Shown here piece by piece: positions 22,630 to 29,889 of a stretch of 52,051 nt of DNA; within the stretch, counting starts at the first letter, position 1; every line of letters starts with the position of its first letter. Under the pieces are notes generated by a model. It was given only the letters and a program-made list of their open reading frames with translations. It searched no databases and was not told where the DNA came from. Source of the stretch: an uncultured Chthoniobacter sp. (GTDB lineage: Bacteria > Verrucomicrobiota > Verrucomicrobiia > Chthoniobacterales > Chthoniobacteraceae); assembly GCA_903874975.1 (NCBI GenBank), contig CAIQUL010000134.1, positions 1 to 52,051 of the forward strand, given 5' to 3'. The position numbers and the translations under genes are program-made.

Positions 22630-23433
22630 CTAGTGCGCGGCAGGAGCCGCAGCCGGGGCCGGCGCCGGCGCGGGAGTGGCCGGCCTCAAACTCGCCTGCT
22701 CTTTCATCCACGCGTCGAACTCCGCCTGTGTCTCGACTTTCATGATGGCGCGCATGGCGTAATGGCCGGCACCGCAGAGCTGGGCGCAAATGATGTCATA
22801 CTCGCCAGCGACGATGGGCCGGAACCACATCGGGATCATTGTTCCAGGAATGGCGTCCTGGCACATGCGCATGTGCTGGAGCGAGAAGCTGTGGATGACG
22901 TCCTTCGAGGAGAGGTCGATGACGACGGGCTTGCCGTTGACGAGATGCATTTCGTTTTTGGAAATGACATCGTCCTTGCCGGCGGGATCGTTGGGATCAA
23001 GGCCGAGAGGGTTCGAGCCATTGAGGAAGCTGGTGTGAACGCGGCCGAAAATGCCGTCTGCTCCGGCGTAGTGGAAATTCCACGCAAACTGCTCGCCGAC
23101 GGCGCGGACGCGCACGGCATCGGTCTCGGGTGGAAATTGGTCGCCGGTCACGCGTTTGCCCCAAAGCGGGAGGCCGAAACCGAGGAGGAGCACGGCCTCG
23201 ACGAGCACGACGCTGAATTCGAGGTGGGCGGCGGCTTTGCTCTGCACGCCGTGGTAGTCGGCTTTCGGGTTCCGCGATTTGTGAAAGCGGAAGATGGTGT
23301 AAAAGAAATAGCAGATCCAGCCAACGAAAAGGAAGGCCATGAACCAGTGGCAGAGCTCGAGCAGGTGATCGACGGTGCTGCCGTGCTCGGAGGCATTCGG
23401 CAGGATTCCGAGGGCTTTGTTGATGCTGAACAT
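22630..23433 (-). CDS. coxB: cytochrome c oxidase subunit II (CuA)
   Basis: A 267-residue subunit carrying the CuA centre that accepts electrons from cytochrome c. Two N-terminal helices (about 31-48 and 72-90) are followed by a cupredoxin domain with AVGEQFAWNFHYAG and the complete CuA ligand set: His181 in VIHSFSL, then Cys216, Glu/Gln218, Cys220, His224 and Met227 in CAQLCGAGHYAM. The C-terminus is an Ala/Pro tail; no fused cytochrome c domain is present, unlike many caa3 enzymes. It sits after coxA, coxC and coxD instead of before coxA, the more usual place. In this cluster electrons probably arrive from the separate cytochromes c at 27.5-29.2 kb. Confidence 0.95.
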   Translation of the reverse strand: MFSINKALGILPNASEHGSTVDHLLELCHWFMAFLFVGWICYFFYTIFRFHKSRNPKADYHGVQSKAAAHLEFSVVLVEAVLLLGFGLPLWGKRVTGDQFPPETDAVRVRAVGEQFAWNFHYAGADGIFGRVHTSFLNGSNPLGLDPNDPAGKDDVISKNEMHLVNGKPVVIDLSSKDVIHSFSLQHMRMCQDAIPGTMIPMWFRPIVAGEYDIICAQLCGAGHYAMRAIMKVETQAEFDAWMKEQASLRPATPAPAPAPAAAPAAH

Positions 23434-23437
23434 AGAG

Positions 23438-23719
23438 TTACGAGTGGGCTCCGGTTTGCGATTCGGACTGGGAAAATTCGGCGTGCGGCGGGAGTGGCGA
23501 GTTGGCGCGCTTCATGAGCGTGACGCCGAAGGCCACGAGGAGCGCGAGGACCGTGCCAATGAAGCCCAGCAGGAGGAAAACGGCCGCGTTGCTAGCGCCG
23601 GCGAATCTGGAATTGGGATCGCCCATGCAAACCGTGCAGGCGGCGGCCGTGGACGGGAACTGCGTCAGCGCGAGGGCTGCGGCGAGCGCAAAGAAGCGGG
23701 TGCAGGCGGAGCGCGTCAT
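23438..23719 (-). CDS. small secreted/membrane protein with CxxC motif
   Basis: A 93-residue protein with a signal peptide (RFFALAAALALTQFPSTAAA) immediately followed by CTVCMGDPNSRFAGASN, then one transmembrane segment (AAVFLLLGFIGTVLALLVAFG). The CxxC next to the membrane could bind metal or be redox-active. I recognise it only as a small protein of the type found within ACIII/oxidase clusters of related bacteria. It begins overlapping the stop of the preceding small gene by 4 bp (ATGA) and ends 4 bp before coxB, so it is translated with the oxidase subunits. A role in oxidase assembly is inference. Confidence 0.65.
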   Translation of the reverse strand: MTRSACTRFFALAAALALTQFPSTAAACTVCMGDPNSRFAGASNAAVFLLLGFIGTVLALLVAFGVTLMKRANSPLPPHAEFSQSESQTGAHS

Positions 23720-23901
23720 AGGATCAGCTTGCGGGTTTTTTTGAGAAAGAAGATCCCGTAGAGCAGCAGCGCGGCGGCGATCCCGGAGCAGATGATGCCG
23801 AACGCCGGGGCCATGCTGTTCACAAATCCCCACGCCGCGCAGCCTGCGGCGAGCAGGATCGCAATGACGATGAAGAAGATGTGGAAGCCTTTGAGGGACA
23901 T
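23716..23901 (-). CDS. two-helix small membrane protein of the oxidase cluster
   Basis: A 61-residue protein with two hydrophobic segments (FHIFFIVIAILLAAGCAAWG and FGIICSGIAAALLLYGIFFL) and a basic C-terminus KKTRKLIL. It belongs to no family I can name with certainty. It starts 2 bp after coxD and overlaps the next small gene by 4 bp. Position and coupling suggest a minor subunit or assembly factor of the cytochrome oxidase. Confidence 0.65.
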   Translation of the reverse strand: MSLKGFHIFFIVIAILLAAGCAAWGFVNSMAPAFGIICSGIAAALLLYGIFFLKKTRKLIL

Positions 23902-23903
23902 GC

Positions 23904-24296
23904 CTAGTGGTGGGCGTGGGTGGTCCCGAAAATCGGGTCCACGTAGTGTAGTAACGTCAGGAAAAAAAGGCCGGCGACGAAGAACAGGGTGAAATAGAGA
24001 AACTTCCAGACCAACGGCTTCTCGCCTTTCAAGTGCATGAAAATCGCACCGACCAGGCAGACCTTAAACGTGGCGACGATCATACCAATGATGATGTTCC
24101 ACCCGTGACCGGCGAACATTTTGTCGAAGTCCACATAGGACAACCAAACCGTGATGGCCGTGAAGACGACCAAAACGCCGCCGATTCCCCAGTAGAGCCC
24201 GAGGTGCATGTCGTGCTGCGCATGATCGGCGGGCGCGCCGCTATCGTGGGACGCTCCGTGCGCGACTTCTTTGCCGTGATCGTGGGATTGGCTCAT
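23904..24296 (-). CDS. coxD: cytochrome c oxidase subunit IV (CtaF/CoxD type)
   Basis: A 130-residue protein with a His-rich N-terminal stretch (about residues 1-30) followed by three transmembrane segments, in the bacterial subunit IV pattern: LYWGIGGVLVVFTAITVWLS, IIIGMIVATFKVCLVGAIFM followed by HLKGEKPLVW, and a last helix ending LLHYVDPIFG. Subunit IV is a non-catalytic stabiliser of heme-copper oxidases. It follows coxC by 8 bp. The polar N-terminal extension rich in His and Asp is unusual for such a short subunit and resembles the His-rich start of coxA here. Confidence 0.85.
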   Translation of the reverse strand: MSQSHDHGKEVAHGASHDSGAPADHAQHDMHLGLYWGIGGVLVVFTAITVWLSYVDFDKMFAGHGWNIIIGMIVATFKVCLVGAIFMHLKGEKPLVWKFLYFTLFFVAGLFFLTLLHYVDPIFGTTHAHH

Positions 24297-24304
24297 GGGT
24301 TGAC

Positions 24305-25516
24305 TTAGAGGAGGTAGAAAATCGGGAAGACGAAGATCCAGACGAGATCGACGAAGTGCCAGAACAGGCCGACGACCTCGACGCGGTTGGCGAGGTGCTC
24401 GGGGTTGCGCTTAAACATGTTCGCCCCGCCCTCGACCGGCAGCCAGAAGTAGAGCATGATGAGCACCCCCGCGAGGACGTGCAAACCGTGCAGGCCGGTG
24501 ATGGTGAAATAGACGGCAAAGTAAGGGCTGTGCTTCGGGGCAAAGGCGCTCCACGACTCGACGTCTTGGCGTTGGATCGTTCCGTGCGTCTTCGTGGAAC
24601 CTTTGTACCAGAAATGCGGCTTGTCGCTCTCGGGATTGGTCGGGTCGGCGTTGATCGGATCGAGGCCGAGTTCAAAGGTAACGAGCTTAAGGCCCGGAAG
24701 CTTTTCCAACTTCTCTGCAGTTGCTGGAGTTACTCCCGCACGCTCACTGCCATGCATCTTGGTGGAATGGATGGTCTGAACGCTGGGATCGTGGTGGGCG
24801 GCACCTCCGTGCCCACCCTCTTTGGCGATTTCGAGATCGTGCTTGGGCAGGAAGTTCTCGAGTTTCACCGAGGGCATTTCCTTGAGCTTCGCCGCGATCC
24901 TCTTCCGATCCCGTTCCAGTTCGCTGGTTACAGATTTCGATTCTTTGCCACTCTTCAGCCGATCATCAATCTGTTGGAGATTGGTTTCCTGTTCCTTGAC
25001 GATGCCTTCCCAGACCTTCGGGTCATAGGTCATCGTAACTTCATGAAGGTGCCCGGATACTTCCACCCGCGGAGCGAGTTTCTTCCTCTTCATCCCTTCA
25101 TTGTCGAGATACGGCTCATACTTCGCGATCGCGTCCTTTTTAATGAACGCGCCGAAGTGCTCAAACTTCTGGGGCCACTCGTAGGCCAGCTTGACGATGA
25201 GGAAGAGCGCTCCACAGAGGATCGAGATGCCCATCCAGAGTTTGTACTGCGAGAACTTCCGCATCTTCAGCGAAGCCCACGCCAGCACCACCGTGACCGA
25301 GGAAAGGATGAGAACGACGGTATTCGCCGCGCCGACGGGAACGTTCAGCAGACCGTGCGGCCAGTAGCCGTCCTCGGCACCCATGCGGAGGAAGATATAG
25401 GCGGAGAAAAGGCCGCCGAAGAGCATGACTTCCGAGGCCAGGAAGAGCCAGATGCCGAGCTTGGCGTTGTAAAGCCCGGTATCGGGACGGGCGGTGACTT
25501 CGTGCGGGATTTGCAT
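24305..25516 (-). CDS. coxC: cytochrome c oxidase subunit III with a large internal insertion
   Basis: A 403-residue protein, about 200 longer than bacterial five-helix subunit III. The normal parts are present: helix 1 with KLGIWLFLASEVMLFGGLFS, helices 2 and 3 (about 60-82 and 93-112) ending AYEWPQ, helix 4 with YFTITGLHGLHVLAGVLIML (about 336-356) and the last helix VVGLFWHFVDLVWIFVFPIF. Between helices 3 and 4, residues about 124-328, lies a hydrophilic insertion containing a likely coiled coil (KEQETNLQQIDDRLKSGKES and ELERDRKRIAAKLKEM), a His/Gly-rich stretch (GGHGGAAHHD) and a mixed C-terminal part. The insertion is in frame and the flanking helices are intact, so the gene looks functional. 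Confidence 0.92.
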   Translation of the reverse strand: MQIPHEVTARPDTGLYNAKLGIWLFLASEVMLFGGLFSAYIFLRMGAEDGYWPHGLLNVPVGAANTVVLILSSVTVVLAWASLKMRKFSQYKLWMGISILCGALFLIVKLAYEWPQKFEHFGAFIKKDAIAKYEPYLDNEGMKRKKLAPRVEVSGHLHEVTMTYDPKVWEGIVKEQETNLQQIDDRLKSGKESKSVTSELERDRKRIAAKLKEMPSVKLENFLPKHDLEIAKEGGHGGAAHHDPSVQTIHSTKMHGSERAGVTPATAEKLEKLPGLKLVTFELGLDPINADPTNPESDKPHFWYKGSTKTHGTIQRQDVESWSAFAPKHSPYFAVYFTITGLHGLHVLAGVLIMLYFWLPVEGGANMFKRNPEHLANRVEVVGLFWHFVDLVWIFVFPIFYLL

Positions 25517-25525
25517 GAGCGAAAC

Positions 25526-27400
25526 TTAGTGGGCAGGCGCCGCGGCGGGCGGCGTGGGACTGTGGGGTTTGTCGGCTTTCGGCGCTTCGGTCTGCGGGGT
25601 GAAGTCCTTGTCCGCACCGGGGACGCTGTATTCGTACGGTCCGCGGTAGACGGTGATTTCCTTGGTGAAATTCCCGTGCGGCGGCGGGGTGGGCGTGTCC
25701 CATTCCACGGTCGTGGAATCCCACGGGTTGTCGCTGGCCTTGCGTCCGTACCAAATGCTCCAGCAGAAATTGATGATGAAAGGAATCTGCGCCAGCCCGA
25801 GGAGGAAGGCGGAGACCGACATGAAGTTATTCCAGTGGATGACCGGCTTGATGATCTGCTCGTAGGCTGCGCCGCCGTCGTACCAGCGGCGATGCACGCC
25901 CGCCATACCTTGCAGGAACATCGGGAAAAAGATGCCGTTGATGAAGATCAGCGAGCCCCAGAAATGCATACGCCCGAGGAACTCGTTGAGCATCCGCCCG
26001 GTGGCTTTCGGGTACCAGTAATAGACGCCCGCGAAGATCGCGAAAATCGTGCCCGGCGCGACCACGTAGTGGAAGTGACCGATGACGTAGTAGGTGTCGT
26101 GCAGGTAGAGATCGACGGCATTGAAGGCCAGCGGGATGCCGGTCAGACCTCCGATACCGAACATCGGCAGGAACGCCGTGGCGAAGAGCATCGGCATGGT
26201 AAAGCGGATCGAACCACCCCAGAGGGAGAGCATCAGTGCAGTCACGAGGATGACCGACGGCACCGAGATCATGACTGTGGTAACCTGGAAAAAGGCGGAC
26301 ACTTTTGCGCCCATGCCCGTCATGTACATGTGGTGCGCCCAGACGACGAAAGAGAGGAAGCCTAGAACGAAGATCGCACCGACCATGGCCTTGTAGCCGT
26401 AAAGCGGCTTGCGGGTGTTATTCGCGATGATCTCCGCGACCATGCCGATGCCGGGCAGGATGAGCACGTACACCTCCGGGTGCGCGAGGAACCAGAAAAG
26501 ATGCTGCCAGAGAATCGGGCTGCCGCCACCGGACCACTGGGTGGTCGCCCCGTTCACGATCAGGCCAGTCGGCATGAAGAAGCTGGTGTCAAACGCGCGA
26601 TCCATGAGCTGCATGACGCCCGCGGCTTCGAGCGGCGGGAAGGCGAGCAGGAGCAGGAAGGCGGTGACGAACTGCGCCCAGACGAAAAATGGCAGGCGCA
26701 TCCACGTCATGCCCGGCGCGCGGAGCTGGATGATCGTGGCGATGAAATTCACCGAGCCGAGGAGCGAGGCGGTGATGTTGAAAACCATGCCGGTGACCCA
26801 AAGGGTCTGGCCGTTCATAAAGACGTGGTTGAGCGGGCCGAGGTCGGCGATGCCGGAGAGCGGCGGATAGGAGGTCCAACCAGATTTGGCTGCGCCGCCC
26901 GGCACGACGAACGAGACCAACATGAAGAGGCAACTGATGAAGAAGCACCAGAAGCTCGCCATGTTGATGCGCGGGAAGGTCATGTCGATCGCGCCGATCT
27001 GGAGCGGCACGACGAAATTGCCGAACGCCGCGAACGCCACCGGCACGATGCCGAAGAACACCATGATCGTGCCGTGCATCGCGCCGAAGGAATTGTAGCC
27101 GTCGGCGGTGAGCACACCGGGGATACCCTTGGCATCCGACTGGAACGCGCTCGAACCGAAGAGTGTCTGGAGCAGTCCGCCGATGTAGGGCACCGCCTCG
27201 CCGGGATGCGCGAGCTGCCAGCGCATGACCATCATCAGCATGAAACCGAACATGAGGAACGCCAGTCCGGTCACGCCGTACTGGATGCCGATCATCTTGT
27301 GATCGGTGGAGAAAACCCATTTCCGCCAAAAGCCGGGATCGTAATGATGGTCGTCGTGTGCATGGGCATCGTGCGCATGCGTGAGGGCGGCGGTGGACAT
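25526..27400 (-). CDS. coxA: cytochrome c oxidase subunit I (A-type heme-copper oxidase)
   Basis: The 624-residue catalytic subunit reduces oxygen and pumps protons. Twelve helices and the full ligand set can be read: His109 for the low-spin heme in GAMHGTIMVFF, His307 with cross-linked Tyr311 and Glu309 in AHPEVYVLILPG, CuB His356-His357 in VVWAHHMY, and His442 and His444 in VIGHFHYV for the two hemes. Lys337 in GYKAM fits the K-channel, and Asp139 in QIGAIDMTFP the D-channel entrance. The C-terminus extends beyond the usual length with a Pro/Lys-rich tail. The N-terminus is His/Asp-rich. It is followed by coxC after 9 bp. Confidence 0.97.
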   Translation of the reverse strand: MSTAALTHAHDAHAHDDHHYDPGFWRKWVFSTDHKMIGIQYGVTGLAFLMFGFMLMMVMRWQLAHPGEAVPYIGGLLQTLFGSSAFQSDAKGIPGVLTADGYNSFGAMHGTIMVFFGIVPVAFAAFGNFVVPLQIGAIDMTFPRINMASFWCFFISCLFMLVSFVVPGGAAKSGWTSYPPLSGIADLGPLNHVFMNGQTLWVTGMVFNITASLLGSVNFIATIIQLRAPGMTWMRLPFFVWAQFVTAFLLLLAFPPLEAAGVMQLMDRAFDTSFFMPTGLIVNGATTQWSGGGSPILWQHLFWFLAHPEVYVLILPGIGMVAEIIANNTRKPLYGYKAMVGAIFVLGFLSFVVWAHHMYMTGMGAKVSAFFQVTTVMISVPSVILVTALMLSLWGGSIRFTMPMLFATAFLPMFGIGGLTGIPLAFNAVDLYLHDTYYVIGHFHYVVAPGTIFAIFAGVYYWYPKATGRMLNEFLGRMHFWGSLIFINGIFFPMFLQGMAGVHRRWYDGGAAYEQIIKPVIHWNNFMSVSAFLLGLAQIPFIINFCWSIWYGRKASDNPWDSTTVEWDTPTPPPHGNFTKEITVYRGPYEYSVPGADKDFTPQTEAPKADKPHSPTPPAAAPAH

Positions 27401-27513
27401 GGTGCGGAAGTTTCTAGTTGTTGCGGATGGCGGCTCTTGAGCAGTGACGGATCGGCGTAAAAATTACGCTTGGGCGCACGGCGCAGATACGGGGAAAGGG
27501 CCGCATCGGAAGA

Positions 27514-27990
27514 TTACTTGGCGGGGGCGTCGTCTTTCCAGGCATCAAGTTCGGCCTGGGTCCACGGCGTTTTGCGCTCGGCATGCTTTTTCCGCGCGGA
27601 GGCGACGACCTCGGCAGTGACGGGCGCGGGCGTGTTGCCAAAATTCGCGCGGACGTAGGTCATGATGGCGGCGATCTTGTCGTCGGTCAGCGTGGCCTCC
27701 TGCGGCGGCATGATCTGGTTGTAGGGCTTGCCCTCGATGGTGAACGGGCCGGCGTTGCCTTTGAGGATGATGGACGCGAACCGCTCCGCCGAGCCGTTGA
27801 CATAAGGCGACTTGGCGATCGGAGGAAATACTGCGGGCAGGCCCAAGCCGGTCGGCTGATGGCAGGCCACGCAGATCAGCATGTAATGCTTTTTGCCTTC
27901 GGCGAGCTGGTCGGCGGCGGCGTCCTGGGCGGTCGAGACAGCGGTGAACGCGACGGAGGCGGCGAGGAAGGCGAGGGTTTTCTTAGTCAT
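27514..27990 (-). CDS. secreted mono-heme cytochrome c
   Basis: A 158-residue periplasmic cytochrome c with a cleavable signal peptide (MTKKTLAFLAASVAFTAVST) and one heme site, C40-VA-C43-H44, followed by QPTGLGLPAVFPPIAKS. A methionine in the IMPPQEA segment is a likely axial ligand. Its whole mature domain, including an unusual C-terminal TPWTQAELDAW tail after the heme domain, is closely similar to each of the two domains of the adjacent di-heme cytochrome, so the three arose by duplication. It lies between that gene and coxA and probably carries electrons to CuA of CoxB. The start at 27990 is set by the signal peptide; the open frame extends upstream only over non-coding sequence. Confidence 0.92.
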   Translation of the reverse strand: MTKKTLAFLAASVAFTAVSTAQDAAADQLAEGKKHYMLICVACHQPTGLGLPAVFPPIAKSPYVNGSAERFASIILKGNAGPFTIEGKPYNQIMPPQEATLTDDKIAAIMTYVRANFGNTPAPVTAEVVASARKKHAERKTPWTQAELDAWKDDAPAK

Positions 27991-28018
27991 AGGTTGGTGA
28001 GGTGTTTCGGTGAACAAT

Positions 28019-29200
28019 TTACGGTTGGGCGGCGGGAGAGGCTGCGCCGAAGGCTTTGAGTTCGGCCTCCGTCCACGGCGCGGTGCGGGCGGCGTGTTCC
28101 TTGCGCGCGGCGGCGACCACTTCGGGTGCGACTGCCGCGCTGGTGTTGCCAAAGCTGGCCCGGACGTAGGTCAGAATCGACGCGATTTTCGTGTCGCTCA
28201 ACATCGCTTCCTGGCCGGGCATGGCGTTGTTGTAAACCTTGCCATCCACGGTGAGCGGCCCGGCCACGCCCTTGAGGATCATTGCGGCAAAGCGCTTGGG
28301 ATCACCGGTCACGTACTCCGTCTTGGCTAGCGTAGGGAAAACACCGGGCAGCCCCAGGCCCGTCGGCTGATGGCAGGCGACACAGATGGCCATGTAGTTC
28401 TTTTTGCCCTCGGCCATGAGATCGGGAGTGCCGGCCGCGGGTGCTGCGGCCGGGGCGGCACTGGCTGTGGGAGCTGCGCCTCCGCCCTCGTCGGGGAAGT
28501 TGGCGTCGGCGGGAATCTTGAGCAGTTCGGCCTCGGTCCACGGGGCGGTTTGCGTCGCGAATTCCTTCTTCGCGGCGAGCACCTTGGCCTCGGAAATTTC
28601 CCCGCCGGTGTTGCCCCATTCTTTACGGATATACGAGGCCACGGCGGCGATCTTCTTCGGTGAAAGCTGCGCCTCCCAAGGCGGCATCGCGCCGTTGAAC
28701 GGCTTGCCGTCCACGGTCATCGGGCCTTGGGCACCCTTGAGCAGGATGGCGATCAACCGCTTTTCTCCGCCGTTCACGTACTCGGATTTGGCGAGATGCG
28801 GGAACTGCCCGGCGACGCCCAGGCCGTTCGGCTGGTGGCACGCCACGCACTGGCCGTAAACCGCCTTGCCCAATTGCGCGAGCGACTGCGGGGCCTCGGC
28901 TGCGCCACTTTTCGCACCGGCTTTCGCAGGCTGCGGGAAGAGGACCGCCGGTGAGCTTTCAAACTCGTTATAGACGTTGGCGCTGAGGCCGCCGTGGAAG
29001 ACGCCAAAGTAGGTGCCAGCCCAGACCATCGCGCCGGCGCAGATGGCGGTGAGCCAGAGCGGCATCGGGGTGACATCGGCGGAGGGCTCGGGCTTTTCGC
29101 GCTGCACGGAAGCGTGGACTTCCGTGATGTCCGCGCTTTCGCGGTAATCCACGCGGTCAGGGTTTTCCTTCATGGGTGAGGGATCGTTGGGCTGGCTCAC
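28019..29200 (-). CDS. membrane-anchored di-heme cytochrome c
   Basis: A 393-residue protein with a cytoplasmic N-terminus of about 45 residues, one transmembrane helix (PLWLTAICAGAMVWAGTYFG), and two homologous cytochrome c domains with heme sites C118-VA-C121-H122 and C273-VA-C276-H277. Each domain ends with the same TAPWTEAEL tail, and an Ala/Pro linker (about 237-262) separates them. The anchored arrangement resembles the CcoP subunit of cbb3 oxidases, next to a CcoO-like gene with which it overlaps by 4 bp. It is a candidate electron shuttle between ACIII or the CcoO-like protein and the oxidase. Confidence 0.92.
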   Translation of the reverse strand: MSQPNDPSPMKENPDRVDYRESADITEVHASVQREKPEPSADVTPMPLWLTAICAGAMVWAGTYFGVFHGGLSANVYNEFESSPAVLFPQPAKAGAKSGAAEAPQSLAQLGKAVYGQCVACHQPNGLGVAGQFPHLAKSEYVNGGEKRLIAILLKGAQGPMTVDGKPFNGAMPPWEAQLSPKKIAAVASYIRKEWGNTGGEISEAKVLAAKKEFATQTAPWTEAELLKIPADANFPDEGGGAAPTASAAPAAAPAAGTPDLMAEGKKNYMAICVACHQPTGLGLPGVFPTLAKTEYVTGDPKRFAAMILKGVAGPLTVDGKVYNNAMPGQEAMLSDTKIASILTYVRASFGNTSAAVAPEVVAAARKEHAARTAPWTEAELKAFGAASPAAQP

Positions 29201-29889
29201 TTGGCGGCGACCTCCGGTGCGGACCCCTTCACTTCCTTGAGCGGGTGGCTTTTATCGAGCGATAGCAGATAGGCGACGAGCTTCGTGGCCTCGGGTTTGG
29301 GCACGACTTCGTAGCCGGGCTCCGGGGCGTCCAGGCCGGTCAGGTCGAGGGCGTCCACGGAGCGCTGGCCGCTGATCTTTTTGGTCTCAAAAAGGTAGCG
29401 GTAGGGCGGCATGTTCGAGCTTTTGATGACCGTGCGCGGCGCGTAGAGGTGGAGCAGATGCCACGAGGCATCGCGCTTCTTTGGCTTATAGGTCGCGTAT
29501 TCGCCCTCGTTTTCGTTCCGCCATTTCGGGGAGCCGACATTCGCGAGATCGGGGCCGATGCGCATGCTGCCGAGGACCGGGGTTTTCTCGAAGATGTAAT
29601 CGCGCGCCACGGTGCGGCGCACCCCCCAGCCACGCGCAAGGTCAGTGCCGTTCTGCTCGTCGCGCACCTGTTGCGAGTGGCAGTAGAAGCAGCCTTCCGA
29701 CTGATAGATGGCGCGACCCTCTTCATGGCTCACGTTTTTCACCGGATAGATGTCCACGATTTTCCCCTCGTCTTCCGCGATCTGCGGCTGGAGCCCGCCG
29801 AGTTGCTGCTGCGGGAGCAGGACCAGCGCGTAGCAGGAAAGGGCGAATGACCCGATGATCCCGGCGAACAAATGGAGCGAGCGATTCAT
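29197..29889 (-). CDS. ccoO: CcoO-like membrane-anchored mono-heme cytochrome c
   Basis: A 230-residue protein with an N-terminal transmembrane anchor (AGIIGSFALSCYALVLLP) and a heme c site CFYCH at residues 67-71 in EGCFYCHSQQVRDEQNG, then RGWGVRRTVARDYIFEKTPV, LGSMRIGPDLANVG and HLYAPRTVIKSSNMPPYRYL. These segments are the signature of CcoO/FixO, subunit II of cbb3 oxidases; Met in SNMPPY is the likely axial ligand. The heme-binding residues are intact. It begins directly after a CcoN-like gene whose own metal ligands are lost and overlaps the following di-heme cytochrome gene. Confidence 0.93.
   Translation of the reverse strand: MNRSLHLFAGIIGSFALSCYALVLLPQQQLGGLQPQIAEDEGKIVDIYPVKNVSHEEGRAIYQSEGCFYCHSQQVRDEQNGTDLARGWGVRRTVARDYIFEKTPVLGSMRIGPDLANVGSPKWRNENEGEYATYKPKKRDASWHLLHLYAPRTVIKSSNMPPYRYLFETKKISGQRSVDALDLTGLDAPEPGYEVVPKPEATKLVAYLLSLDKSHPLKEVKGSAPEVAAK

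Noticed and set aside
24356-26365. Plus-strand frame of 669 codons opposite coxC and coxA
   Set aside because: Antisense shadow with biased composition; the minus-strand oxidase genes carry all ligands.
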